Origin: Saccharum officinarum
Lineage: Eukaryota > Streptophyta > Magnoliopsida > Poales > Poaceae
Assembly: GCA_020631735.1 (NCBI GenBank)
Contig: CM036191.1
Coordinates: 42,729,309-42,793,308 of the forward strand
Reading direction: 5' to 3'
Length of the DNA stretch: 64,000 nt
Position numbers and translations under genes: made by a program. The notes under the pieces were generated by a model. The model searched no databases. It saw nothing but the letters and a program-made list of their open reading frames with translations, and was not told the DNA's origin. Below are positions 34,640 through 46,010 of the stretch, one piece after another; position 1 is the first letter of the stretch; each line of letters starts with the position of its first letter.

Positions 34640-35751
34640 GCCGTTGCTTCTTATACAAATGGTTTGATGAAAAGGATAACATCATCTGCATATAGGCTGC
34701 ATTGGTACTTGACCTCCCGTGGCTCCATCGGCCGGAGTACCCCATCTCAGCCTGCTTTGGCAATCATCCTTTACAGGACGTCCATTGCAATGATGAACAG
34801 TAACGGTGAGAGGGAGTCGCCCTGACGTACCCCTCTGAAGTGTTTGATGGGTGGACCTTGGTGACCGTTCAGGAGTATCCTGGAGGACGCTGTTGATAGG
34901 AGCGCTGTGATCTGTCGGCACCACTTGTGACCGAACCCCCTTGCTTGCAATACTTCCAGCAAGAAAGGCCAGGAGAGGGTGTCAAAAGCTTTCGAGATGT
35001 CTAGCTTGAGCAGTAGCATGGGGATCTTTTTCTTCCTTATGAGAACCGATGCCCACTGGATGAACTTGAAGTTATCCTGAATCGTCCGAGACCAAACGAA
35101 GGCGCTTTGGTTCCTGTCAACCAACTCGTTGAGCTTTGGTGCGAGCCTCAGCGCAAGGATCTTGGAGATCAACTTCGCGAAGCTATGGATTATCGTAATT
35201 GGTCTAAAGTTGGCCAGGCAAGACGCTCCCACCTTCTTAGGCAGCAACACGATCAGTGCATTGTTCAGCCGTTGAAGGCCTCTGCAGTCTCCCTGCGTGA
35301 AACACTGGATGGCTTCCATGACGTCTTCCTTAATGATCGACCATGCCGTTTTGTAGAACACGCTGGTATACCCATCTGGCCCAGGTGCCCTTTCGGCGGG
35401 CAACTCCTTGATCGCTGCCCAGGTCTCCTCCGCGCTAATGTCTACGTCAAGGTTGTCAAGGTTTAATGGTTGGATCCCCAACGCGGCGAAGTTGAGGGTC
35501 GTGCGGCCACTCGCCACCGTCCCAAACACGTTGCTAAAGGGATCAAACATGGCCTTTTCCATTCCTTCCTGGTCTGCAATGATGTGGCCGGCCACATTGA
35601 GTGATGGGATGTAGTTGCTACGCTTCCTTCCTCTTGCGATCAAGTGAAAATATGTTGTGTTGGCATCCCCCTCACTGAGGTGCCTGATCCACGAATGCTG
35701 CCTAGCGATGGTTCTCTCCAAGGAGGACAAGCCAAGACAATGCAATTTCAT
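34640..35751 (-). pseudogene. LINE reverse transcriptase
   Basis: Minus strand. It has SSLERTIARQHSWIRHLSEG, PAERAPGPDGYTSVFYK, FRPITIIHSFAKLISKILA, LLKLDISKAFDTLSWPFL and GVRQGDSLSPLLFI (RT motifs 0 to 3). The catalytic YADDVILF follows at about 34678-34701 but sits after two in-frame stops (near 34769 and 34733), and another stop follows it. RT activity is therefore lost. The family copies its RNA into DNA at a nick in the target site. Confidence 0.88.
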
Positions 35752-36334
35752 CTGCTTCCTTAGGGCTGCTGAAAGTCCCTAGTTTAGTTTTGGCTAATTG
35801 ATGAAACCTAAGTACTAATCACATGTGCTTGAGTGTTGATAGCAAAAGGTGATTGGTACACTCCTAAGTGATGGCAAGATGCATGTTGATCATGATGACT
35901 TGGTGCCATACTTGGAGAAGAAGAGGAGATATAGTGCAATCCTATGGAGCTCAAGGCAAAGGTATAGATAGGATTTACTTTTGGTGATCAAGACACCATA
36001 GAAGGTGTGATTACACTTAGGATCGATAGCTGTACTATAAAGAGGGAAATTTCTGGAGCTATTGATCACTTAAGTGCCACTAGATGAGGATTCATTTGCA
36101 TATGCATTTAGATCTAGTGGAGAGATAACTTAACGCCTCGAAAATGTTTGTGAAAATGCTAACACACATGCACATGGTGTTGTATACTTGGTGATGTTAG
36201 CACGTTTGCAAAGGCGGTGGATTCAACACTTTTTGTGGAAGTGAAACACCTATTTTTCACTACACCGGAGGCAGAGATTTTATCTAAGTCATCGTAAATA
36301 GAAACGGAGGCGAACATAGGTCACTAGGATGACC

Positions 36335-36800
36335 GAACGCTGAACCGGACGCGGTCTCGGTATGACCGGACGCATCCGGTCAGTGGCAGCGGCAGTCAGG
36401 CGCGGGTCGCTAGGGTTTTGCACCAGCGCGTCCGGTCAGGCACTAGAGGGACAACGAACGCGAAGGATCGATCGGACGCGGTGGCGCGTCCGGTCACGAT
36501 CGACCGGATGCGTCCGGTCGTGTGTTGATGCTTACTGGAATCGACCGGACACTGGCACTATGGCGTCCGGTCAGTTCAAGCAGCGCGTCCGGTCACGTGG
36601 TCAGCAACACAAATTAGTGGCGACTGGACGCCTAGGCGTGTCCGATCATTTTTGATAGGCGTGTCCGGTCACTCTAGCACGTGAACGAGTACATTTAAAT
36701 GACCGTTACGATCGAACGAACGAGATTCAAAGCGAGACACGTGGCGTTCATCGGGGAAGTCGCGCAGGCACGACCGGACGGACGCGTCCGGTCAGTGCGC
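36335..36800. repeat. Array of GCGTCCGGTCA-type motifs in the LTR
   Basis: More than a dozen copies of GCGTCCGGTCA or its inverse TGACCGGACGC at irregular spacing and in both orientations. It lies directly upstream of the LTR TATA box, i.e. in U3. Confidence 0.85.
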
Positions 36801-36846
36801 AGGCCGCAACAACTTGTTCCTAACGGCTCTATTCTTTGGGGCTGCT

Positions 36847-36854
36847 TATAAATA
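36847..36854 (+). promoter_or_regulatory. TATA box of the solo LTR
   Basis: TATAAATA within GCTGCTTATAAATATG, followed by the likely transcript start about 30 bp downstream. The motif array lies just upstream. Confidence 0.6.
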
Positions 36855-38059
36855 TGTGTTTGGCCGGTTTGGGGAGCTCTCTCTTGGACATTTTGACATT
36901 CTAACATCCTCTTGAGATGAGTATACTCCTTCCCACTCATCTTCCTTGCTTGATTGACAAATCAAAGTGAGTTTGAGTGATCTCAAGTGCATTTGCTTGT
37001 GAGTTTGCATCTAGTTGACACTTGGGTGAGCATTGACTGCGGGATTCTTGTTACTCTTGGTGGTTGCCGCCACATAGACAACTTGGAGGCAATGGAGGAG
37101 TTGTGGCAAGAGTGGTGCTTGTTCTTGGCCACCTCCCAGTGATTTTTGAGGGGTGTTATGCCTTCCCCGGCGGAGCGCCAAAGGCAACTCTAGTAAATTG
37201 CTCGTGTCATTGAGTTATCTCACTTGCGGTAGGTTCTTGCGGTGCTCTTGAGGAGCTTGGCTTTGGATTGCCAATTAGCCGCCGAACCACGAAGTGGTGG
37301 TCGACACAACGGGGACGTAGTGTACTGGCAAGCACATGAACCTCGGGAGAAAAAAATTGTGTGTCACCTTTGTGATTGATTTCTTGGATTTCTCCTGGTG
37401 ATTGGTCTTCATATTGTTGTGATTGGTTCATTCCTCAACGTGGCGGTATAAAGATCACATACCCCTTTTTTACATTCCGCAAACTAGTTGTAACAAATTC
37501 TTTAGTGTAATTAGTTTTGAGAGCTTATTTTATTTTTGCTAGTGTAGCTTGTCACCTAGTTGAGCTTTTTAGTGTAGCTAGCTTGTGAGAGCTCGTAGTG
37601 ATTTAGCCTTTGTTTGTTATAGTGATCATAGTTACTAGAATTCTTGGATAGGTGGCTTACAACCCTTGTAAAGCTAGAGCAAATTCGTATTTCGCCATTT
37701 GTTATACTAACCTTTCGCTCTAGTGAGTTTGTAGAATTTTTAATAGGCTATTCACTCCCCCTCTAGCCATATTAGGACCTTTCAGCTGCTTCGGCTTCGG
37801 AGGGCAACCAGGATTCCTAAGCCACATCTAGACGGTGAATGAGCTCGTGGGCCATGAGAAGTTGCTCCTTGACCCCCCTGATCTTGCAACATCTGAGGAA
37901 GGAAGGGAGCGTGAGGTGTAGCCAGAGAAGCTCGCTCTGGGTTTGGCCACTCTGGATCTCGTGATGTCACGAGCTAAGGTCGAGTGTCACGGCGGCACCG
38001 GCATCAACAGCGGCCACGACCTCCTGGTGGGGAACGACGGCGTCGGCAACATCTCAACC

Positions 38060-38384
38060 TAGAGAGGGACGGGGCATGACATGACGAGGCAGAATGGGTG
38101 CAGTGGGGATGGAGCACGGCGCGGTGGCAGATGTGCGCGCGGCTCGACGTGGGATGGGGGCGCCCCCGAGAGGCGGCCCGGGGTGGGTGGACGACACGGT
38201 GAGCCGCGACAAGCGAAGCGAGGAGTTAGGAATTTCTGTCGGCTGTCACGGTGTGGATGGAGTAGATAGAGGAGAGAGTGTAGATGGGCCTATTGGGCCC
38301 GGTCGCTATGCTAGCTCGAGAATGGGAATGGGTCATCCAGACGGACACACCCGGATGGACGTCCACACCATAGTGTTACGATAA
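38060..38384. mobile_element. End segment of an ATGTTGCA-type element, abutting E3
   Basis: GC-rich sequence resembling the right part of E4. It ends CATCCAGACGGACACACCCG, then GGATGGACGTCC. The next element begins GGACGTCTGGATGG, so two ends of the same family meet head to head around 38340-38400. Confidence 0.35.
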
Positions 38385-39520
38385 TGATATATAGCGGACG
38401 TCTGGATGGGGACGGACACACCCAGGCCGCGCTGAATCTGATCCATCCTTTCCTCGCTTCCCCGCATTCGCTCTCCCCCACTCCAGGTGCTCCCATGCAC
38501 TCGCTGTCCTCCCACTCTCCAGGCCGTCCCCTTGACGGTGACGCCGCGCCCTCCCGCCCGTGCTCCCTCCCTCCCTTCTCCCTTCCTCCTCCGCGACTTC
38601 CATGCAACCCCACGCTCCCAGCAACCCTGCTCCTGCTTCCCCCATCGGAGACGAGGATTACGGCGGCGGCTTCGACAAAGTAGGTCGGTCCTTCTCTGGA
38701 TGTGAGCCCTCCTCCTTCTCCTTCTTCTCTGGATCTGAGTGCTCCTCCTCCTCTGGATCTAAGCCCTCCTCCTCCTCCTCCTCCTCTGGATCTGAGGGAC
38801 ACGGCGGTGGCTAGGGTTCCGGCGAGCTTTGGGGTTCTATTCTCTCCTCCCTCTGGTGAGCTCGAAGGTGATGGGCCAGGGGCAGTTTTGTACGGTTTTT
38901 GTTTGCTGTTCTCCCATGTTGCAACGAGTTTTTTAGGATGTTGCACCAAATGATTTTCAAATATTGCAATGGGATTTTTGAGTCATTGCAATAGATGTTT
39001 TTTGCAATGTTGTAGTACTACTGCTTGAGATATTGCAGTACATAATTTTTTGATCTTGCAACACATAATTTTTGATGTTACAGTACATATTTTTTCGATG
39101 TTGCAGGACATGTTTTTTGATGTTGTAGTACATTTTTCGATATTGCAGTACATAATTTTCGTTGTTGCAGTACATATGTTCGATGTTACAACACATGTTT
39201 TTCAATGTTGCACTACATATTTTTTGTGATGTTGCAGTATTTATATCTTGATATTGCACTACATAGTTTTTTATATGTTTGCAATGTTACATTTAAAGTG
39301 TTTCGTGATCTTTTTTAGGATAGGGGCGTGGTGGGGGAACGGGGTGCGTTGAGGAATGGGGGATACGGGTGCGGTGGGGAGCGGAGGACAGGGGCGGGTT
39401 CCGTTCTATATGCGGTGTGCGGGCGGGTTCCGTTCTATTTCCGCGTGGGGGGCGAGCGGGTTTGGAAGCGGACCAACGTCCGGATGCACTCGCGTGCCGG
39501 ACGTCGCCGATTGTATTAGC
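38385..39520. mobile_element. TIR-like element with TTGCAGTACAT repeats (E3)
   Basis: The left end GCGGACGTCTGGATGGGGAC and the right end (GGACCAACGTCCGGATGCAC then GCCGGACGTCGCC) fit the E-family end pattern. It contains a CT-rich stretch with a short (TCC)n run (38760-38790), then an array based on GATGTTGCAGTACATA (38916-39300). No transposase. A shorter diverged relative of E1, E2 and E4. Confidence 0.4.
38916..39300 (+). repeat. GATGTTGCAGTACAT tandem array
   Basis: Roughly 15 imperfect units of 20-25 bp of the type TTTTTCGATGTTGCAGTACATA. It is related in core (ATGTTGCA) to the arrays of the other E elements but has a different spacer. Confidence 0.8.
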
Positions 39521-41150
39521 GTTTTTTCAATTGTACAGTTGGTGATTTAAAGGTGTTTCTCCAACGAGTAATACTTGGAGGCAGGCGTCCATTCAATCGG
39601 ATGCCACCCATACACGTGGGCACGATGGCTGTGCATTAGCTTACGTGCATGACCCATAGCCAGACGTCTAGGCACTAGCAGCAGCTCCATTCCTCCAATA
39701 GCTATTCCTTCATTGATGTACAAAAAGGGGTGTGTGTTGTGAACTGATCGTAGATTAGCTAGTTAGGTTTGTTATAGTGGAACCTCTGCCCACTCGGGTA
39801 AGTCCTCGATTTAGCACATGTGCTTATATTTTCCTGGATTTATTACAGGATTTAACGGCGCTATACTTTCAGTGGTAGGCGACGTCTCCGTCGATAGCGA
39901 GGTGCCAGTGGTGGCTTCGTGGATCTCAAGATCTGCCGGTTCAGTCCTTCGGAGGTGCTCATAGGTGTAGGATTTGCATATATGTGTTCATAGGAGTGAG
40001 TATGCATACATGTTGTGGGCATCTGCATTGTATTGTGTAATTCTTAAAAAAAAAGGTGCGTGTTGTACGGTGGCCTTAGTGTATAACTGTATACTATGCA
40101 GTATGATGGATACCTTATTATTATATAACTAACAAATATGTCCGTGCGTTGCAACGTGGGCTTATGCACGGGCACTTAGACCACCTATGGCTAGAAGATT
40201 ATTTCAACGATCACATCATGTGTTAGAATTCACTTTGGAATCAGACTTGTACTGTGTCTGGTCGCATGCTACTCTAACTTGTGTGGTATAGGATAGATTG
40301 ATAGACTATAAAAATACTCCGTAATCGAATTCACTTTGGAATGGGACTCTGTTTTATATTTGAACATGTCACTCTAATTCGTATAGTCACGAGAGAGATT
40401 TGGTTCATCAGATCCCTATACAAAAAGAAGTAAATGTATTTATACGTTGCAACAGAATCAATGTGCTTTTGTTATAATTTGTACCTTAAACACACCATCG
40501 ATTTAATGGAATTGCACCAAAGTACTCACTTCGTCCGAAAAAGAATACACTTCTATGTGTATTTGTTGCATTGCTGCCATGTTTAGTAAAATTTGCTGTA
40601 GATCTAATCACCTGAGATGATAGTCTTGTATTTTTATTGTGATCTGTTGCCTGAGGGAATGTTGGTTTTTTGTTTCTAGGGCCTCCTTTCAGCGTAAAAC
40701 TTTCAACGTAAAAGAGTTTTAGTGCTTTAAATTATTTTGAAATTGAAAATAGGGCAGAAAAATCTTGTGTTCTTTTTTTATTTGATTTTCAACTCCTCTT
40801 CGATTGGATTTGGAGCTTAGACTGATTTTTCCTTCTCTTCTTTTCCTTCCTTTCTTATGATTCTCAATGAAGAATTTGATTCCGATGCTAACATAACTAT
40901 TGCAAGTAGCGTGCAACGCATAGACTCAGAAGTTGGAGCATATCTCTTGAAGTCCGTTACGTCATATCTAAAGCAGGGGCATAGGGTAGTGGCAGCGAAA
41001 CGGGGCCTCCAGCCCTCCTCCCCTTTTTGATAGAAATTCAATGACCATAAATTCTTAAACTGCATGCCTATTTAATTTTTCATCAGGATTTAACACTACA
41101 AAGATCAATTTGGCCCCCCTCTTATTCTTATGCCACGCTCCGCCACTGAT
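39521..41150. other. Intergenic, TE debris
   Basis: No gene recognised. It contains AACAAATATGTCCGTGCGTT followed by GCAACG (40133), a grass repeat that often marks transposon ends. A second GCAACAGAATC motif lies near 40447, and a MITE-like start GGGCCTCCTTTCAGCG lies near 40680. Confidence 0.5.
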
Positions 41151-41151
41151 C

Positions 41152-41396
41152 TAAAGTAAACTGGGTAGTCTAGTTTCAACATTATTAATATATGCAATGC
41201 CACACTTTCATAGTTTTATTTATTTTTTTATTGTCTTGCTAACCATAAGAGCGTTGTCATGTAAAAAATTTGAAGGCGTTGCTATCTAGAGTAAACTGGC
41301 AAGTTTAGTTTCAACATTATGCAATACCATACTTTCATAGGTTTTTTTTTTGTCTTGCTAACCATAAGAGTGTTGTCATGTAAAAATTGAAGGTGT
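41152..41396. repeat. Imperfect tandem duplication (about 120 bp)
   Basis: 41152-41280 and 41286-41396 both contain TAAACTGG, TTTAGTTTCAACATTAT or close forms, CTTTCATAG, and GTCTTGCTAACCATAAGAGY then GTTGTCATGTAAAAA. One unit lacks about 15 bp. Confidence 0.85.
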
Positions 41397-41449
41397 TAGG
41401 AACGCTTAACGCTAAATAGAGAAAAAACTTCATTAAACATCTCCTAAGT

Positions 41450-41600
41450 TTGTATAGTGTGGTGGTAAGCTCTTAATGTTTCAATGCCAGAGACCAAGGA
41501 TCGAATCCCTCATGTGGCAACTCTTGGCCGGCCACTGCCTAACGCGAGTCCGGCCGGGTATATATGCCAAGAGTTGAGCGTCTGGTTTATTCATTCGTCT
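41450..41600 (+). ncRNA. tRNA-like retroposon (SINE) candidate
   Basis: GTGGTGGTAAGCTC (A-box-like, near 41460) and GGATCGAATCC (B-box-like, near 41498) are spaced about 38 bp apart, as in RNA polymerase III promoters of tRNA-derived SINEs. A GC-rich body (GGCCGGCCACTGCC) follows. No 3' tail or target duplication was established. Confidence 0.35.
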
Positions 41601-41723
41601 CTAAGCGAGACGAAATTTCATGGCTTATTCCTTGCTCTTGTTTATATCTGCTGAAGTCTATGGCCAGCTGGATCGGCGGAGTTACCCATACGTTAGGACG
41701 CCCTTCCTTCGATCTAGTCTAGC

Positions 41724-41730
41724 TATATAT
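41724..41730 (+). promoter_or_regulatory. TATA box of the dirigent gene
   Basis: CTATATATGAATAC stands about 60 bp upstream of the ATG at 41788, a normal spacing for a short leader. Confidence 0.55.
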
Positions 41731-42538
41731 GAATACTACAACACATCTCCTCCTCAGAAAACACAAGGAAAGAAGAAGACAGCTGCCATGGCTTCCTCTT
41801 ACTCAGTAGCTCCCGTCCAAAGTGAGCTTAAGATGACCCTGTACAACAAGGAGGTGTATTCTGGGCGGGGTATTAACGGAGTAACCACTCTAGTGAACGG
41901 AGGGCCAATTGGTACCACCTGTGGCCTGTAACCGATGGGCCAGCAGGCGGTGCCGATGCAACAATCGTCGGCCATCTTCAGGGCACATGTGTCCAAGTAG
42001 CAATTTTCCCCAATTATGTGTGGCACTACAACCTTGGATTGGTGTTCGGGCAGAAAAGCAGGTGATAATCTATTCTTTAGTACCATCAGCTTTTCATTTC
42101 TTCAATTCACGCATAAGAGGCGCCCAATCTATATCTCTTATAAAGCTAATCCCCACTGCAAGTCTATCTTAACATGCAAGCAATCCACCTTATCCCCCAC
42201 TAAGTATCCGCATTATCTTTCGCTAATAGCCATGTCACTTTACTAACTTTCAAGCTCTTAATTAATTGCAAGCTATATCCATATGATCTTTACTTAATTT
42301 CATTGCAAATTCTTTGCAATTCCCACAGCAACATGCCAAATCATCTTTACTTAATTTCATTCTAAATTCTCTGCAATTCCATAGCAACGCACAGGATATG
42401 TTCTAGTGGATTACCTAATTTTCATTCTTATATGGTCTCTTAATTAAAGCACAAGCTTGACTTCTATGTTTTTCAAGAGAAACGTACTACTCATCGAATT
42501 TCATCCCCCTTTTTTGTGTTAACATAACACAATATATC

Positions 42539-42666
42539 ACTAGTAGATGATTTACAGAGACGGGCATCTACCCAAGTCCAGCGTCACCATTTACAGAGGT
42601 GGCTCCTAAAAATATCCGCCTCTATTAATCATGAAGCATGTCTCTTAAAATCCTTTTTATAGTGGT
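42539..42666. repeat. Small CACTA-ended MITE-like sequence in the dirigent intron
   Basis: Starts CACTAGTAGATGATTTACAG and ends TTTTTATAGTG, i.e. CACTA...TAGTG inverted ends over 128 bp, with internal GAGACGGGCATC / GAGGTGGCTCC. A 3-bp target duplication was not clear. Confidence 0.45.
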
Positions 42667-42830
42667 GTATATAATGTTCAAAAAAATATATATTGATCGA
42701 TTGCAAGAAACCTAACAGAATAACTTTTCATTGCTATTGGAGTAGTATATGGTATGCTGAGAATTTTTCTTATATCTATATCTCTTATAAAGATAAACCC
42801 ACTAGCTATTTCCCTCAACATGCAAGTTGT

Positions 42831-42930
<100 letters not shown>

Positions 42931-43407
42931 CATCTTCTAATTCTTACTGATTAACATTCTAACCCATTTATATTCTTTCTTCATACCCGCGGCAACGTGC
43001 AGACAATCCTGCTAGTTCTTTTATGATTTTGTGCACAACACAGGTTCAATGGGTCCACACTACAAGTACAAGGGACTTCACAAATAAATGGTGAGTGGAG
43101 CATTGTTGGAGGGACAGGAGAACTTACTATGGCCAAGGGCACTGTCAAACGAACAGCAATCTCGTATACGGGAGCCACAAGGATTTCGGAACTCAATATA
43201 CATGTGTTTTACACTCCAATGGACCCTACAAGCGTAAGTATAACGAACCAGATTTTTAATATGATGGGCATACATTTTCCTATTTAATAAGTTCACTACA
43301 GCTTTTGTTTGACCGAACTTCGATAATAATGTTCTAACTTAGTGACACATCAAAAGATGATGATGCATTGGATATTTGTTGAACTTTTTGTATTCACTTA
43401 TTATATA

Positions 43408-43637
43408 CTAGTCTCTCATCCCAAAATACAAGGTGTCATGAACTTTTGGACGGATTATTACGGGATAAAGCAAATGACATGTAGATGGATCTTGTGCTTA
43501 CCATATTTTGAACCTAGTAGTGGACGCTAATGGCAGGAACTCATGTGATTGGTGCTTTAGGGGAGTTAATTCATCTAGAATAAGTTATAATTTAGGACAA
43601 ATTTTGAATGTTTAAATACTTTGATTTATGGAGGGAG
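43408..43637. mobile_element. Stowaway-type MITE
   Basis: 230 bp between TA dinucleotides (43406-43407 and 43638-43639). The right terminus is TTTGATTTATGGAGGGAG, the inverse of the CTCCCTCC Stowaway end. The left is CTAGTCTCTCATCCCAAAATA, a slightly degenerate form. It lies in the intron or downstream region of the dirigent gene. Confidence 0.75.
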
Positions 43638-43689
43638 TAGTGTCTAAAATTTTTAGTTGTCATTATCTAAATGATCGTTTTCTACACAT

Positions 43690-44160
43690 GAATGTAGTCA
43701 TCATTGGTTTAGTAAGGTCGACCAAGGGAGGCGCTGTAGGCCGGTTGTCGGTCTCGTTTTGGACGGCGTGCTCGTGGGTGTTTGCCTGCTGGCGCTCGAT
43801 CTCATCCTTCCTCATCTCAAGCTCGGCATGCTCAGCCTTGAGGTTGGCCTATCGGGCGTTGAGGCGCTCAACCTTCTCCGAGAGGTAGGCAACGTGACTG
43901 GTCGGACTTTGATCTGAGGGCACCACATGGGGCTCGTCAAGGGCCCGCGGATCACCATGGAGGTAGAAATAAACACTTGTGCGCCAGGATGTAGCCATCG
44001 CCACAACAGAGTCGTACCCGGATCATCCTCCGAGAGTACCTCGAGGAAAGTGTGCAGCAAGGGGACATCAGTCCTAGTGGCACTTGCAATTATGGCGCCG
44101 CATGGCATCCCTTGGCTCACGAGTTGCTCCAGTTCGACCTAGAACATAGCTCCTTAACAT
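43690..44160 (-). pseudogene. Coding remnant with coiled-coil potential (probably transposon-derived)
   Basis: On the minus strand the frame encodes YLSEKVERLNAR, a stop, then ANLKAEHAELEMRKDEIERQ, a heptad-like Glu/Lys/Leu-rich helix. It is followed by AVQNETDNRPTAPPLVD. Upstream in another frame is SATRTDVPLLHTFLEVLSED. The piece resembles the helical region of plant retrotransposon or transposon-captured proteins, but I cannot name a family. It lies antisense to the dirigent gene. Confidence 0.35.
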
Positions 44161-44647
44161 GCACATGGCCGACTATGGGAGAAAATCTAAACTGGGACGG
44201 TTATCACATACACCCCCTCAAAGGGCCCGCAACCATGCGTCCACTGCCGGCACATGTGGTATGCCGTGCACCATTTAGGGCCTAGATGCTCAACGAGCCC
44301 CATGGCTCTAAGATCCGTGAGTGAATGCCCTTTTTTGACTCCTTTCATCAATATCTGGAAATACTTAAAACTAAGACACCCTTGTCTCTATTATTAGAGA
44401 TGTATACTCTAGCTAACCCTAGCCGTTATGGATACTTGTAACCCAAGTTTGAATAATATGGCTATATATATGAGTCACCCCAATAGGTTTGTGTATGGAT
44501 AAAGCATATTACATATACCTATAATTCTTGATGTGATGTAACTACACAAACTTCATTGGCAATTTTATTTTATTCTTTATACATGTTCCCTTGAGATATC
44601 TTATACATGTTCCCTTGATTAATTTTCTGTATAACTTATGTAGGTTT

Positions 44648-44699
44648 CGGCCGGTAATGGTGGCATACGTACTGCAATTAAATTCGAGAAGGCATGAGT
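44648..44699 (+). other. Possible degenerate jacalin exon start
   Basis: After an acceptor-like TTATGTAG the frame reads VSAGNGGIRTAIKFEKA and stops. The jacalin fold normally begins with a G-PWGGxGG pattern, which this weakly resembles. If real, it would be the remains of the lectin exon expected downstream of the dirigent exons. Confidence 0.25.
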
Positions 44700-44937
44700 T
44701 TTATGCAGTCCTTTAGACTGCTCTTCGTGCAAGCTAGGCGAGATCTGCCAAAATATGGGCTTCATCAGTTGTTTGTTTCCTAATAATCTTCTCAACCCTG
44801 TATTCGGGATTACAGACCAAATTTGCTGGTTCTATCGCGTTGCACTTTGCTGGGGTCCATCCTCCATTATATTATGACTTTATACAGTCCACTTGTACTT
44901 TGTTCTACGAATTGTTGTTTTCATTATCGGTAAGGCT

Positions 44938-46010
44938 AGCGCTCGGACATTTGGTGTCACGCCCACGTCCGGACGCAACTCCCGCACCTAGTGCCTGCAT
45001 CGAATCTCACGCACACGGTCCCGTTCTCATCCAGCGCAAGCATCCGAAACCGCACTCCACGCCCATCCCGTGCTCACACAGCAGAATCGTAGCCAGCATC
45101 CATCCCGTGCTCACACGGCGGAATCGCAGCCAGCGCCCATCCTGGCACACCTGCCCACCTGCGGATGCGCACCGCGGAGGCATTTGTCGCCTCAGGACAG
45201 CGCCTCAGCAGCAGCAGTAGGCGGGCGATGGCCTGCAACACCTGATCTAGTTTTGAAACATACAGATAAAACATTTGCAATATAAGTCCGAAACAGATAA
45301 AATACTTGAAACATGCGTTTGAAACATGTGTGTAGCCATTGCAACGTGTGTAACACAAGATCTACTTTTGAGACATCTAAGATGAAACATTTGAAAACAA
45401 ACATTTGAAACTATGAAATAATTGAAACATATGCTTACAACATGTGTATATTGCCATGGCAACATATGCAACATCCCAGATCGACTTTTTGCAACGTCTA
45501 AATGAAACACTTGAAACAAAAAAGGTCTGTGAACGCCTAAAAAACTTGAAACACAGCGTTGCCGGCGGCACGGCCTACCTTGTGGCGAACTGCAGTTGCC
45601 AGCAAGCTCGGATCAGGGGGGCGTTAGCCCAGAGTTAACCTCCATTGCAGGATGTCAGCCTGTCGCTCCTCCTGCGGTTCGGTCGCAGTCGCCAAGCAAC
45701 ATCTGGTCATGGGACGACGAGGGCAACAGTGCGCCGGTGATGGGGGTGTGTGGTGCGGTGGAAGAGGCAACGGCGTGGCGGGGGGGTGGACGTGCAGTGT
45801 GGGAAGGTGGCGCGGCAGGGGCGGAGGGGGCGGGCATAGTGCGTGTAGGGTGATGTCGTGTATACTGATGCGAGAGTGTGCGAGTGGGGAATTTTAGAGA
45901 TAGAAGAGACGTAGTGGTGTTGCTGGGCCTGTTCGCTGCGCAGGTCCAAGAAGGCACTCGTCCGGACGGGGACGGACGACCATATTTAGTCTTATTAACA
46001 TGACGTCCTA
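44938..46010. mobile_element. TIR-like element with ATGTTGCA repeats (E4)
   Basis: The left end CTAGCGCTCGGACATTTGG matches E1 and E2. The right end CGTCCGGACGGGGACGGACG fits the opposite E-family end (compare E3 left). The inverted ATGTTGCA array lies at 45240-45560, flanked by GC-rich segments. No transposase. About 1.07 kb; ends approximate. Confidence 0.5.
45240..45560 (-). repeat. ATGTTGCA tandem array, inverted (E4)
   Basis: The plus strand reads GAAACATRTGTR..GCAACAT units. It is the same family as at 12690-13035, again oriented with the TAGCGC end on the left. Confidence 0.8.

Larger units (their letters stand above)
35770..37784 (+). mobile_element. Solo LTR (2,015 bp) inserted in the LINE
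   Basis: It starts TGAAAGTCCC and ends GGACCTTTCA, and is flanked by a perfect 5-bp duplication GCTGC (35765-35769 and 37785-37789). LINE coding sequence continues on both sides in the same frame. The TATA box TATAAATA at 36847-36854 gives plus orientation. U3 contains many CCGGTC/GACCGG motifs (36335-36800). No internal region, PBS or PPT lies in between. Superfamily unproven; the ends resemble grass Copia (SIRE/Maximus) LTRs. Confidence 0.85.
33061..37970 (-). mobile_element. L1-type LINE, 5'-truncated and degenerate, split by a solo LTR
   Basis: Minus strand. The 3' end is a poly(A), seen as a T-run at 33061-33070. It is preceded by the usual plant L1 tail (CTCCTTAATACAAAGATACG on the minus strand). 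Going upstream are a zf-RVT region (33470-33907), the post-RT region (33997-34638), reverse transcriptase (34640-35751), and, after a 2-kb solo LTR (35770-37784), the segment before RT (37790 to about 37950; RCCKIRGVKEQLLMAHELIH). The endonuclease domain is absent. Several stops and frameshifts mean it is dead. A target duplication was not found. Confidence 0.85.

Noticed and set aside
38311..38949. 212-codon Gly/Arg-rich minus-strand frame
   Set aside because: Translation of a CT-rich simple-sequence stretch within element E3.
42300..42380. Near-repeat CTTTACTTAATTTCATT..AAATTCT occurring twice
   Set aside because: Two short AT-rich copies in an intron. Noted, but too little to call an element.
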